64,000 nucleotides of DNA from Schistocephalus solidus. Lineage: Eukaryota > Platyhelminthes > Cestoda > Diphyllobothriidea > Diphyllobothriidae. A model generated the notes under the pieces. The model searched no databases, was not told the origin of the DNA, and worked only from the letters and a program-made list of their open reading frames with translations. The DNA is taken from NCBI GenBank assembly GCA_017591395.1, contig WEDG01006433.1, forward strand, positions 81,662 through 145,661. The letters are read 5' to 3'. Position numbers and translations under genes: made by a program. Positions 55,985-64,000 of the stretch are shown here, one piece after another; within the stretch, counting starts at the first letter, position 1; each line of letters starts with the position of its first letter.

Positions 55985-56080
55985 TGTGTCCATCATCCTC
56001 TGCAGAGTCAATCTTATATTGGTCTCTTACTATATGTCCATCATCCTCTGCAGAGTCAATCTTTGCATTACATTTTTGCC
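55985..56080. repeat. 48-bp direct duplication in the LINE F1 3' region
   Basis: TCCATCATCCTCTGCAGAGT occurs at 55989 and again 48 bases later, within a nearly exact 48-base unit. It lies downstream of the F1 RT stop. Confidence 0.85.
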
Positions 56081-56859
56081 CCCTCCTTTTAAACAAGCAG
56101 CGCCAAGTCTTGACAACCTGGGTACTTTCCTCCGCTTTTGCAACCCCGACGATGGTCTCCAGGTTCAGTTGAGGATCAAGGCGGGTTCTGATGGTTTTGC
56201 CTCTTTGATTGATGGACTTTGCAGTCGGCAAGGTCGCATCTTGATGATGATATCATGACCTCTACTGTCCCTTCTTCGTTTTGACCCTGGTGTCCACGAT
56301 GAGTTCGTCCTCTCTCACCTCCACTGGTGTTTATAAACAGTAGCTCTGACTGCTATATTATCTTTCACACGACAAGGAGCGTTCCGAACCCTCATACGTT
56401 GTCAGCACCATCACAGCACTATCCCATTGCATCTAGCTATTAATTTTTTTGTGAAGCAGTTTTTTCTCCTATTTTTTTTTAAATTGGCGGCTCGCTGAAC
56501 TCCCCCTCCGATTTAACCGTAGGAGTTTTTTTACTGCTTCTTTTCTAGTTCACCGTTTTTGTTAAAAATTGTTGAATATTATTTTAAAAATGGCAAATCG
56601 TTCTGAATCGCATATGCCTACCATATTGTTCATTTCTGCTGTTAATATGGCTGCTCAAATAGTGCAGCAATTATCCACTTTGTATTTATTTATACCGCGC
56701 TACTAAGTTTGAAATGACGGGGCTCTCTGGGTCTTAAATACACAATTTATTTATTTATTTATATCCAATCTTCCCTGAGGCCCACGTATTTTGAATTGAT
56801 GCATTCATAGATAAGTCGTAGTGGCAAGCTGTTAAACGTCATCCCAGGTGATAGCTAAT

Positions 56860-57165
56860 TTCTGCATTGTGAAAACCGGTCTTGTGCACACAAACGAACC
56901 TCCTACAAGCTCCGCGCTCAGCATGGCCAACGACGGCTTAATTACATGCAATCCAGGCCATTCTCATCTTCCCCTTCCCTCCCCCATCCTCACTGTTGAT
57001 TAACCATTTGTATCTTATCGCCACCCCTCCTCTTTTTAACACGGCTCACTGGTATGACGAAATGAACCTTATTGATTTTATGTCTTAGCTTGTACTCCGT
57101 TTCCCATATAAATTTACTGGCCCAATGAGAATTTATCGAAAGCACGCGTTTGCTCTCCAACTAGT
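56860..57165 (+). mobile_element. Penelope-like element relic (3' end)
   Basis: Reads PVLCTQTNLLQAPRSAWPTT then TAA, matching the end of the coding part in the 60862-61390 copy. The 3' sequence CCCAATGAGAATTTATCGAA matches the 3' UTR of the 7.5-kb copy in reverse complement. Diverged and inactive. Confidence 0.6.
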
Positions 57166-57169
57166 CTTC

Positions 57170-57384
57170 TGAATCCTTTTATGGGAATTTTTGCAACTCT
57201 AAAGCAGTCCAAAGAAATAGATAAAAAATCTATTTCTTTTAAGCCTGTTAAAAAAACATCTGCCCATCCAAAACCTATGGTAAAGGAAAGTTCTTATGCA
57301 CATATAGCCTCTTCAAGCGTACCTTAAACTCAGATAAAAGACATCGTATCTGCTGAAGCCAGTAAAGCAGTGGATGTTTTGTAA
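57170..57384 (+). mobile_element. LINE ORF1 fragment
   Basis: QSKEIDKKSISFKPVKKTSA then VKESSYAHIASSSVP-TAA-TQIKDIVSAEASK. This aligns with the middle of LINE B ORF1 (PTKEIAYANIASSRIPHVEL) and family A ORF1. A short relic of one of these or a related family. Confidence 0.5.
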
Positions 57385-57590
57385 ATTGTATATTTTGAAG
57401 GGTTACAGGCATTGCCCTTGATGACCCTATTAATGTATAACTATCATTGCATGTGTACAGTCAATATAAAAATGGTGTTCATTTAAAAATAATTGAGTTA
57501 AAGCATAAAATAACTTCAAATGCGTGTTCACAGCTAGAGGCAAAACATTGTAGAAGAAAAGTAGAAACCGAAAGATTTTAAAAGGCTTGT
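57385..57590 (-). repeat. Repeat R3, copy 2 (probable LINE 3' end)
   Basis: Same as 40163-40385, including the AAGGGTTACAGGCATTGCCC block, which is the hairpin read in reverse. A stretch of unassigned sequence to 57680 separates it from LINE C2. Confidence 0.55.
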
Positions 57591-57684
57591 TTTTAAGTCA
57601 TCATGATGTGAGAATCGTCTTTTTGCCAAATATGTTGTCATGAAGCCCTCTTTTAAATCAGAAATGCTGTCAGTCTTCACGTTC

Positions 57685-59446
57685 AGTCTTCACTAACGAG
57701 GAAAGGTTCCTTCGTCCCTCAGTGGATAACCCGCCGACTGCAAGCATAAGCCACATAGTATTCTCAGAATTTCTGATCCAAAAGGAATTAAAAGAACTAA
57801 AAGAGTCGAAATCCCCAGGACCAGACGAACTTCCACCCAAGCTTCTGAAAGAACTCGCCAATGAACTTTCCGCACCTCTGTCAGTGCTCTGTCAAAATTC
57901 CTTTGACTCCGGAACACTTCCTTTCGATTGGAAGCTTGCACATATAACTCCCTTGTACAAACGCGGTAGCCAGGCGTCAGTGACAAACTACAGGCCTATA
58001 AGCTTGACATGCATCCTTGGCAAGATTATGGAAAGGATCATCAAGAGCGAATTGGTGAAATTCCTAGAGACTCATAATTTGTTATCAAGTTGTCACCACG
58101 GGTACAGAAAAGGAAGATCATGCACAACGAATTTGCTGTATTCGCTCCAGAGGTGGATCCAAGCACTTGAAGATAGCCACGCGGTTCACATTGCCTTCAT
58201 TGACTTTCAAAAGGCCTTCAATACTGTGCCGCACGAGAGACTGCTGTACAAGCTAGAACGAATTGGAATCAGAGGTAACCTCCTCAAGTGGATCAAAAAC
58301 TTCCTCGTGGGTCGGCGCCCGGTTGTGTGCATCGGCCAAGAGAGGTCAAGTTCTGCTGCGGTCGAGAGTGGGGTTCCTCAGGGCTCAGTACTAGGGCCAA
58401 TACTGTTTTTAATAAACGTGAACGATTGTGGCAGGAATCTCGACTGTGAAGCAGCAATGTTTGCTGATGACATTAAAATCTGGAATGTAATCCAGAGCCC
58501 TGCTGACGAAGATAAACTGCAGATCAACCTAACTCGGTTCGTGGAGTGGTCGAATCATTGGCTTTTGTGGTTTAACGTCGATAAGTGTACAATACTTCGC
58601 TTAGGCAACCCATCTGGATCTGCTGAAAGTAGAAGTAACTTTCTCAACGGTGAAGCCTTAAAAGACGTGGAAACCCAAAAGGGCCTTGGTGTGCTGACGA
58701 CCACCACCTTAAAACCATCGTCTCACTGCTTGAAAGTGGTGGTGTTGCATGCCATCAGACGAGCCTTTTTGGATTTCGATGAAGATCTTTTCGCTAAGAC
58801 GTTTGAAACATTCATTAGGCCGCATTTGGAATATGCTATGCACGCCTGGAAACCCTGGACAGTTCAAGATCAGAACTGCCTTGAAAGAGTCCAGAGGAAA
58901 GCCACCAAAATGGTTAGAAGTCAAAGCTCCTTGCCATATCCAACCCACCTAATGAATCTTAATCTGTTCCCTTTGAGTTATAGGCAAATGCGTGGTGATC
59001 TCCTGCAGACATTCCGCATTGTGAAGGGATTGGATTGTTGCCTGGAATTCTCGGACTTCTTTGAATTTGCCACCACGACCCATCTCCGAGGTCACCCATT
59101 GAAACTGCGTGTCCAGCAGGCGAGACTGGATGTGCGCAAGTTCTCCTTCTCTTTCAGAGTGGTTAAACCATGGAATGCCTCCCTGAAGACGTTGTGATGT
59201 CACCATCGCTGGAAAGCTTTAAAAGGAACCTTGACAATTTTATGTTCCGCAACGAGCCTGAGCGATGAGGAATTTATCTTAACCCTCGAGAGTCGTGCAC
59301 CACTTGTCATATTTTATGACCGCATTTTCTATCTTTGCAACCCACACGGTTTCTCTGTATACCGCACTTAATTTTACGTTACAAATAGGGTACTCAAAGG
59401 CCCATGCCTATTTCCCTCAATAAATTGAATTGAATTGAATTGAATG
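57685..59446 (+). mobile_element. LINE family C, copy C2 (RT to 3' end)
   Basis: 5'-truncated just before the RT. One 491-codon frame covers the full RT, followed by a frameshift near 59190. The 3' UTR carries the two-tier hairpin (AGGGTA..GGC CCAT GCC..TTTCCCT) at about 59386-59419 and an (AATTG)n tail to about 59446. The same 3' end is found in C3. Confidence 0.85.
57722..59197 (+). CDS. LINE C2 reverse transcriptase (open over 491 codons)
   Basis: LKESKSPGPDELPPKLLKEL, ITPLYKRGSQASVTNYRPIS, LVKFLETHNLLSSCHHGYRK, HIAFIDFQKAFNTVPHERLL, ESGVPQGSVLGPILFLINVN, MFADDIKIWNVI (catalytic FADD), LSYRQMRGDLLQTF, RGHPLKLRVQQARLDVRKF. The best preserved RT core in the window. It ends by frameshift at VVKPWNASLKTL, where C3 reads VVKPWNALPEDV. 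No endonuclease or ORF1 attached. Confidence 0.8.
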   Translation: MDNPPTASISHIVFSEFLIQKELKELKESKSPGPDELPPKLLKELANELSAPLSVLCQNSFDSGTLPFDWKLAHITPLYKRGSQASVTNYRPISLTCILGKIMERIIKSELVKFLETHNLLSSCHHGYRKGRSCTTNLLYSLQRWIQALEDSHAVHIAFIDFQKAFNTVPHERLLYKLERIGIRGNLLKWIKNFLVGRRPVVCIGQERSSSAAVESGVPQGSVLGPILFLINVNDCGRNLDCEAAMFADDIKIWNVIQSPADEDKLQINLTRFVEWSNHWLLWFNVDKCTILRLGNPSGSAESRSNFLNGEALKDVETQKGLGVLTTTTLKPSSHCLKVVVLHAIRRAFLDFDEDLFAKTFETFIRPHLEYAMHAWKPWTVQDQNCLERVQRKATKMVRSQSSLPYPTHLMNLNLFPLSYRQMRGDLLQTFRIVKGLDCCLEFSDFFEFATTTHLRGHPLKLRVQQARLDVRKFSFSFRVVKPWNASLKTL

Positions 59447-60861
59447 TTCTAAACGCACGTCTGATCCAATGCATTGTACATGTTGCCCTCTGTACTGCTT
59501 TCTTACAGTGTTCTGAGGGCATCAAATTTGCAGTTGACCACTTCCCAGATCTTTGTGTGTTTCTCCCTCTTATGTGTAGGACCACGCACATTCAACTTAA
59601 AAAACCATCTAGCCGACCAGGCACTTAGTTTGTAGATATTCGACTGTAACCCTTTTGCGTCATCAGTGCACCTGACTTCAGTCCATATTTTTATGTCATC
59701 TGAGAACATGACAGCTTCACAATCTAGGTCATTGAGACATTCTTTAACGTAGATTACGAAGAATAGGGGGCCCAAAACAGAACCCTGTGGAACAGCACTT
59801 TCTCTTTTTGCCCATTCCGAGCTAGAGTTTACAACAACAACTCTCTGGACGCTGAAGGACAAAAAACTCTTGATCCAACTGAAAAGTTTTCCGCGAATTC
59901 CGACGTTCCAAATCGTCTGTAGAAGAAGCCCGTGTGGTACACTAGCAAAGGCCTTCTTAAAGTCAAAAAATACAACATCTACTGGATGACCCTTATCTGT
60001 GGCCTTTGTCCATTTCTCGTGTAACTGAAGGGCACTCGTGAGACAGGAACGTGTTGAATGGAAACCGTGTTGTATATCACATAGGATTTGGTTGTTTTCC
60101 AGATAGCGCATTAAATGCCTCTTGATAATACGTTCCATTATTTACACGCTATGCAAGTTAAACTGACAGGGTGGTAATTTTCACAGTCCAGTCGTGAAGC
60201 TCCTTTATAGATCGGGGCGATGAATGTACACTTCCATTCTTCCAGGAGTTTGCTTTCTTCAAAGGACTTTTGGAAAATGATGGACAGTGGTAAACACAGT
60301 TTATCAGTAAGTTCTCTAAGTGCGAATGCAGGAATTCTATCTGGCCCAGGCGACTTGGCAGGCTGTATACGAAGTAATTCGGTTCTAACTATGGTCGGTG
60401 AAAAGTCTAGGACTAGGTCGTCAGTTGTGGATGAGAAGGAGGTGGATGAGGAAGGAAAAAAGGATGGGTACAAATTGGTTGAAAAACTGGTGGAATAGCA
60501 GCGAAATTATTAGGCTCTCGGGTAAAGACGGTCTGAAAGAATTTTGAAAGAAGGGATGCTTTAACCTGGTCGTCGGTCTCCAGTTTTCCGTCTGCGGACC
60601 TTAGGGCAGGTATCATTTCCTGAATTGTCTTTGTACTCCGTATGTAGCCATATAGCATTTTGGGTTGTTCCAACGATTTTTGCAGTATATTTAGTTCGAA
60701 CTTCCTCCGCAGCTTAGTAGCCTCACATTTACAAACGTTGCGTTGCTGCTTATATTCCCGTAAGTGAGCATCGGAGCCAGTTTGTCTGTAACGCCTCCAG
60801 AAGCGATTTCGTTTTTGGAAAGAGGCCTGCAAGTTTGAGTTTATCCACTTTGGGCGGTTTT
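59447..60861 (-). mobile_element. LINE family H, RT part
   Basis: On the minus strand: NRPKWINSNLQASFQKRNRF at the top, then the linker, then RT 60473 to about 59447 with SPGPDRIPAFALREL, LQHGFHSTRSCLT-like block, [37 protein letters not shown] and MFSDDIKIW. It is cut at 59446 by LINE C2, and its C-terminal part is not seen. The Penelope copy at 60862-61390 sits between this part and its endonuclease. Confidence 0.75.
59503..60138 (-). pseudogene. LINE H reverse transcriptase core
   Basis: 211 codons from MERIIKRHLMRYLENNQIL through [25 protein letters not shown] and FSDD (catalytic Asp pair present) to LSAWSARWFFKLNV, after which the sequence loses family likeness. A TAA at about 60139-60141 separates it from the upstream fingers region. 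Confidence 0.7.
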
Positions 60862-61390
60862 TAATTCAAAAGACAACTTGGCGAGCATACGCGCTGCTTT
60901 CGATATCTTCTCTTCAGGCCAGTACAGTTATAGAGAAACGTTGGAACGCAGTAGACATTTAAAACATGAAATCGATAATGTTCGTCAATTTGTGTGGGTT
61001 ATCTGTGGAACGTGCATAAGGGAAGGGTGATAAAAGACAATTTGATAGGCGGCAGTAAGTGTTTGGTAGAGCCGTTCTAGGAGAAGGGGGAGGACAGAGA
61101 TGGCGCGGGGGATACATGCAGTTAAGCGGCCGTTGGCCAAGCTAAGCGAGTAGCTTGTACGAGGTTCTTTTGTGCGCACAAGACCGGCTTCTTCAACCTA
61201 ATGGCAGTCGCTTCTGCTGCTGCTAGTAGACGTTGACCCAGTGGCTTGGGGTAGTTTGGTGGGACCTTATAAATTACACGGAAAGCTTCGCTGGGGTCCA
61301 CACTATGCCCGGTGTCAACAAGATGTGCAAGGATGGCGCTTTTTATGCTCTTGACTTCCCCTTTGCTCAGCCATGCTGGGATGTGTTCTC
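60862..61390 (-). mobile_element. Penelope-like element 3' end nested in LINE H
   Basis: The minus strand reads EHIPAWLSKGEVKSIKSAIL, AHLVDTGHSVDPSEAFRVIY, KVPPNYPKPLGQRLLAAAEA and CAQKNLVQATRLAWPTAA-stop at 61122, then a 3' UTR nearly the same as at 7475-7770. It is 5'-truncated inside the GIY-YIG domain (the GRTSRRL part is missing). LINE H sequence lies on both sides, so it inserted into H. Confidence 0.75.
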
Positions 61391-61745
61391 CTGAAAGGAC
61401 ATTTGAGGTAAACATTCCTTTTTAATAATGAGCTCAATATCGCCCCATCTTTATTGATTCCAACATGTCGTTCTGTTTCCCAGGATATCTCTGACATTTG
61501 TCCTCTCATAAGTGAGTAGTCCCCCTTCCAAATGTTTCTTTCCCAAGAATCGGGTTAATTTGGTTTAGAAAACATTGAGTACTCGAAGCACAGCGTAATA
61601 TGATCACTTGACCCTAATGGTGGTCAATACTGTAGGTCTAGCACATTGTCCTCATCTCGTGTAAAAATCAGGGCAAGACGGTTCGACTATTGAAATTCTC
61701 TCATCCGTGTTCCAAAGATGACGTTCTGACAGAGAGGTTTGTCTA
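61391..61745 (-). mobile_element. LINE H endonuclease, C-terminal part
   Basis: The minus strand reads LQWAIDKPLCQNVIFGTRMR, then LALIFTRDEDNVLDLQY, then PPLGSSDHITLCFEYSMF and EGGLLTYERTNVRDIL. The SSDH motif is the endonuclease C-terminal signature. Stops interrupt it. It connects to the RT part across the Penelope insertion and to the endonuclease N-terminus across LINE G. Confidence 0.7.
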
Positions 61746-61870
61746 TTGCCCATTGCAGTATAATTCAGTATAAATAAGGGAGATAGGCAGAGCCTTTGAA
61801 AACCCTATTTACAGATAGACGCTAGCAAATTAGCAAACGTTACATTGCAATAGTCGTTTTAGCATATCGA

Positions 61871-62479
61871 TCATTGCGTTCGACTAAATATATGTCCATC
61901 AAGTAAACATGCATCAAGTCTTCTTTTAAACATTTCAACGCTTTCAGCCTGAAAAACCGAAGTTGGCAGTTTGTTCCATTCTTCAATCACCCGTTGGGAA
62001 AAGAAGTTGGCCCGCACTTCATGTTTGGAGTGTTTTCTTTTCAGTTTGTATAGGTGACCTCGGAGACTTGTTATGTTTGCCAATTCAAAAAATTCGGCCA
62101 TCTGAAGAGCACAATCAACTCCTCTGACAAGTTTGAAGACTAAGATCATATCCCCTCTGTATTGCCTATAAGAGAGAGGAAAAAATTTAAGTCTTGCTAG
62201 GCGGCCCTCATAGGGTAGACATTCCAATCTGCTGACTAGTATTGTCGCCCTCCGTTGAACTTTCTCCAGCAGAGCGTAGTCATGTTTTGTCCAAGGGTGC
62301 CACGCCTGAACGCAATATTCCAACACCAGTCGGATAAATGTTTCAAACACGCGCCCAAAAAGCTCTCCGTCAAACTTAACGAAGGACCTCCTGATTGCGC
62401 CTAAAATACACATAGCTTTCTTTGCGATATTCGCACAGTGCGACGATGGTTTGAGAGTTGGTGTTATCCATATACCCAA
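61871..62479 (-). pseudogene. LINE G RT C-terminal segment
   Basis: 202 open codons from TPTLKPSSHCANIAKKAMC through IRRSFVKFDGELFGRVFETF and KVQRRATILVSRLECLPYEG to DGHIFSRTQ. A frameshift near 62470 separates it from the FADE core at 62376-62930. Confidence 0.75.
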
Positions 62480-62930
62480 GTACCTTTAGAATATTAACCT
62501 CCTGGAGTTGGTGACCACCGATGAAGTACTGGTATTCAAAACTAATCATCCTTCTGGAACTAGACCGCAGTCGGATTATTTGGCATTTGTTAAGATTAAA
62601 GTTCAGCAGCCACTCATCACACCATGTTTGCAAGCGATCTAAGTTTTGTTGTAATTTCCGCGCATCCTCCGGTTTTTCGATCGAGTTCCATAGCTTCAGC
62701 TCGTCAGCGAACATTACTTTCTCGCATGTCAGACAATCCAGGCAGACGTTCACGTATATCAGAAACAAAATGAGACCCAGAACGGTGCCCTGCGGAACTC
62801 CACTGTGAACGGTTTCCAAGTGAGACTTGGCGTCTCCAATACAAACACGCTGGCGCCTGTCTGTAAGAAAGTCAGCCAACCATTTGAGTAGGTTGCCAGT
62901 CACACCCATTTGACGGAGCTTAAATATCAC
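62376..62930 (-). pseudogene. LINE G RT core with FADE active site
   Basis: 184 codons: LRQMGVTGNLLKWLADFLTD, VHSGVPQGTVLGLILFLIYV, MFADELKLWNSIEKPED, WCDEWLLNFNLNKCQIIRLR, IGGHQLQEVNI. The Asp-to-Glu change in the catalytic pair would be expected to impair polymerisation. Confidence 0.75.
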
Positions 62931-63430
62931 ACGTTTGTGTTGAACCCTGTAAAAGGCTTTTCATAAGTCAATGTAGACCGCATCGACTGACAAACCTATT
63001 TCTTATGCTTTTGTCCAACTTTCCATGGATGTGAGCAGGTTTGTGAGGCAGGATCGACCACTTCGAAATCCATGTTGATATGAACTTAGCAAGTTATTTC
63101 TTCAAGATGCCTCATCAGTTCCGTTTTGATTATCTTCTCCATCATTTTGCAACAGATACTTGTGAGGCTGACTGGTCGGAAACTGTTTGGTGATGTCCGC
63201 TCTCCTCCTTTATAGATGGGGGTTATGTTGGCTATCTTCCACTCGTTAGGCAGAGCCCCCGCCTCCATCGAACTTTCAAATATCTTGGAGAGCGGAGAGG
63301 CCAGCTGGTCTGTGAGTTCATTGAGAACTTTTGCGGATATACCATCTGGGCAAGGTGATTTAGTGGGCTGTAGCTGTTTAAGAGTTTTTCTTACTGTGTC
63401 AATTGGGAACGACATCATGCTTATTTGTTT

Positions 63431-63824
63431 GTAGATTTGGCAGTACTGTAGTACAGTAATTTGTGGTTGAAGTTATCTGACATTCCCTGTGCAGTTCATG
63501 TTTTCCAGGAGCGTTAAAATCCCCAACAATAAGGACATCTTTCTTCTCGCTGGCTTTGCAGAGTTCCTTAAGGAGAATAAGATCCTGATCGGAAGTCTGA
63601 TAAGGCGAACGGTACACAACCGATATCGTCAGTGGTCTGGAATACTTAGCACATCGCGCAATGGAATGTGTATGTCAGCAATAGTGGTCAGCTTGGGAGT
63701 GACATAAACTATGACTCCTCCTCCTCGACTTGGTCTATCTCTCTCCAGGTCATCGTGTGCAAAGGAACCACGTTTTTTTTTCTCCGGCTTGGACAGTTTG
63801 AAACCTGTGAACACTTCGCTTGTT
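63431..63824 (-). mobile_element. LINE H endonuclease, N-terminal part
   Basis: The minus strand reads SFAHDDLERDRPSRGGGVIV, YVTPKLTTIADIHIPLRDVL, then VVYRSPYQTSDQDLILLKEL, LIVGDFNAPGKHELHRECQI. The order G-G-G-V-x-V-Y-V, Y-R-x-P, G-D-F-N is the middle of the endonuclease. It is broken by frameshifts and cut by LINE G at about 63431 and LINE F2 at 63824. Its assignment to the same element as 61391-61745 is inference. Confidence 0.6.
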
Positions 63825-64000
63825 CTAGTGAAACTGGAAGCCCTCGGCATCCGGCCTCCTCTCCTTGACTTCATTGGTTTCTTCTTGTCTAACCGCAGCC
63901 AGAAGGTCTTAGTAGGTAATAGCTATTCGACGCCTCAACCGATCACGAGTGGCGTTTTTCAAGGCACCGTTCTAGGTCCCCTTCTCTTCATTCTGTACAT
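63825..64000 (+). mobile_element. LINE family F, copy F2 (runs off the window)
   Basis: Closely matches 54838-55023 of F1: CTAGTGAAACTGGAAGCCCT, TTGACTTCATTGGTT, CCGATCACGAGTGGCGTTT and CGTTCTAGGTCCCCTTCTC. It encodes the region before the YADD motif (LDFIGFFLSNRSQK, QGTVLGPLLFILY). It continues beyond 64000. Confidence 0.75.

Larger units (their letters stand above)
53213..56763 (+). mobile_element. LINE family F, copy F1
   Basis: A separate CR1-like family, 5'-truncated within the endonuclease. Endonuclease: DQYDLYRQDRTSKRGRGCLL, LGCFYFPPN, IIAGDFNFPEIDW, KHILDLIFTNN, FQSDHTLIHCC. RT: SHSSGTDGIPNSVIK, IYFDLSKAFDKVPHRRLL, TVLGPLLFILYIN, FVYADDLKCIY at about 55061-55093. The C-terminus includes LEYCCPLFGLMNASDRSKIE and AFIWNNLPLQIRLSS. 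Frameshifts lie near 54088, 54500, 54650 and 54937. It probably ends at an (ATTT)n tail near 56740-56763. A second partial copy, F2, is at the right edge. Confidence 0.75.
61746..63430 (-). mobile_element. LINE family G nested in LINE H
   Basis: RT-to-3'-end copy on the minus strand. RT: QLQPTKSPCPDGISAKVLNE, NEWKIANITPIYKGGERTSP, PVSLTSICCKMMEKIIKTEL, HSGVPQGTVLGLILFLIYVN, MFADELKLW. The second catalytic Asp is Glu (codon 62700-62702). C-terminus 61871-62479: IRLVLEYCVQAWHPWTKHDY, FPLSYRQYRGDMILVFKLVR, VIEEWNKLPTSVF. 3' hairpin AGGGTT..GGC TCT GCC..TCTCCCT at about 61771-61803, then a TACTGAATTATACTG tail. TACTGC occurs on both flanks as a likely target-site duplication. Confidence 0.75.

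Noticed and set aside
55971..56231. Minus ORF with repeated KIDSAEDDGHI as a real protein
   Set aside because: It lies in the 3' region of LINE F1 and owes its repeats to a 48-bp duplication. No other support.
1..64000. Bacterial or phage island, CRISPR array, rRNA genes
   Set aside because: Genes are spliced, repeats are eukaryotic non-LTR and Penelope types, and no regularly spaced repeat array or rRNA-like sequence was seen.

Overview
The window reads as nuclear DNA of a flatworm. The evidence is a complete mitochondrial-type cysteine desulfurase gene with 26-39 nt introns at its 5' end and kilobase introns at its 3' end, together with dense CR1-like LINEs, Penelope-like elements carrying a GIY-YIG domain and tRNA-derived SINEs. 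A diphyllobothriid-type tapeworm is my best guess, but the assignment to order is inference only. No bacterial operon, CRISPR array or rRNA gene is visible.

Region 1 (1-10.1 kb) is gene-poor. It holds a SINE, an AT-rich stretch, a broken Penelope relic near 5.4 kb and a better preserved Penelope 3' end near 7.5-8.05 kb. Region 2 (10.1-20.8 kb) is the NFS1 gene on the minus strand. I assembled nine exons with consistent phases, giving a 447-codon protein that keeps the PLP lysine, the catalytic cysteine and an N-terminal targeting-type sequence. Its large introns hold a second SINE, a GC-rich repeat (called R1 here) and GTA/GCA microsatellites.

Region 3 (20.8-30.5 kb) is a spacer followed by two plus-strand copies of one LINE family (A). 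Region 4 (30.75-34.4 kb) is a spliced minus-strand gene whose product resembles invertebrate transposon-associated proteins (IDGLP...WPIL motif, DUF4806-like C-terminus). A same-strand LINE A copy has split it and fused the first coding exon in frame to a reverse transcriptase, giving a long uninterrupted chimeric ORF.

Region 5 (34.7-64 kb) is a LINE graveyard. It has two nearly full-length, almost identical LINE B copies in direct orientation (34.7-40.2 and 40.6-45.6 kb), then C, A, E and F copies nested in one another, then C, Penelope, H, G and F pieces up to the right edge. Five LINE families, otherwise different, share a compact two-tier hairpin at their 3' ends followed by family-specific short tail repeats. 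LINEs A and F end differently. Only NFS1 looks like an ordinary working host gene. The region 4 gene is broken in this assembly, and nearly all retroelement ORFs carry stops or frameshifts.

LINE family letters (A, B, C, E, F, G, H) and repeat names (R1, R2, R3) are my own labels. Edges of elements are estimates from aligning copies by eye.
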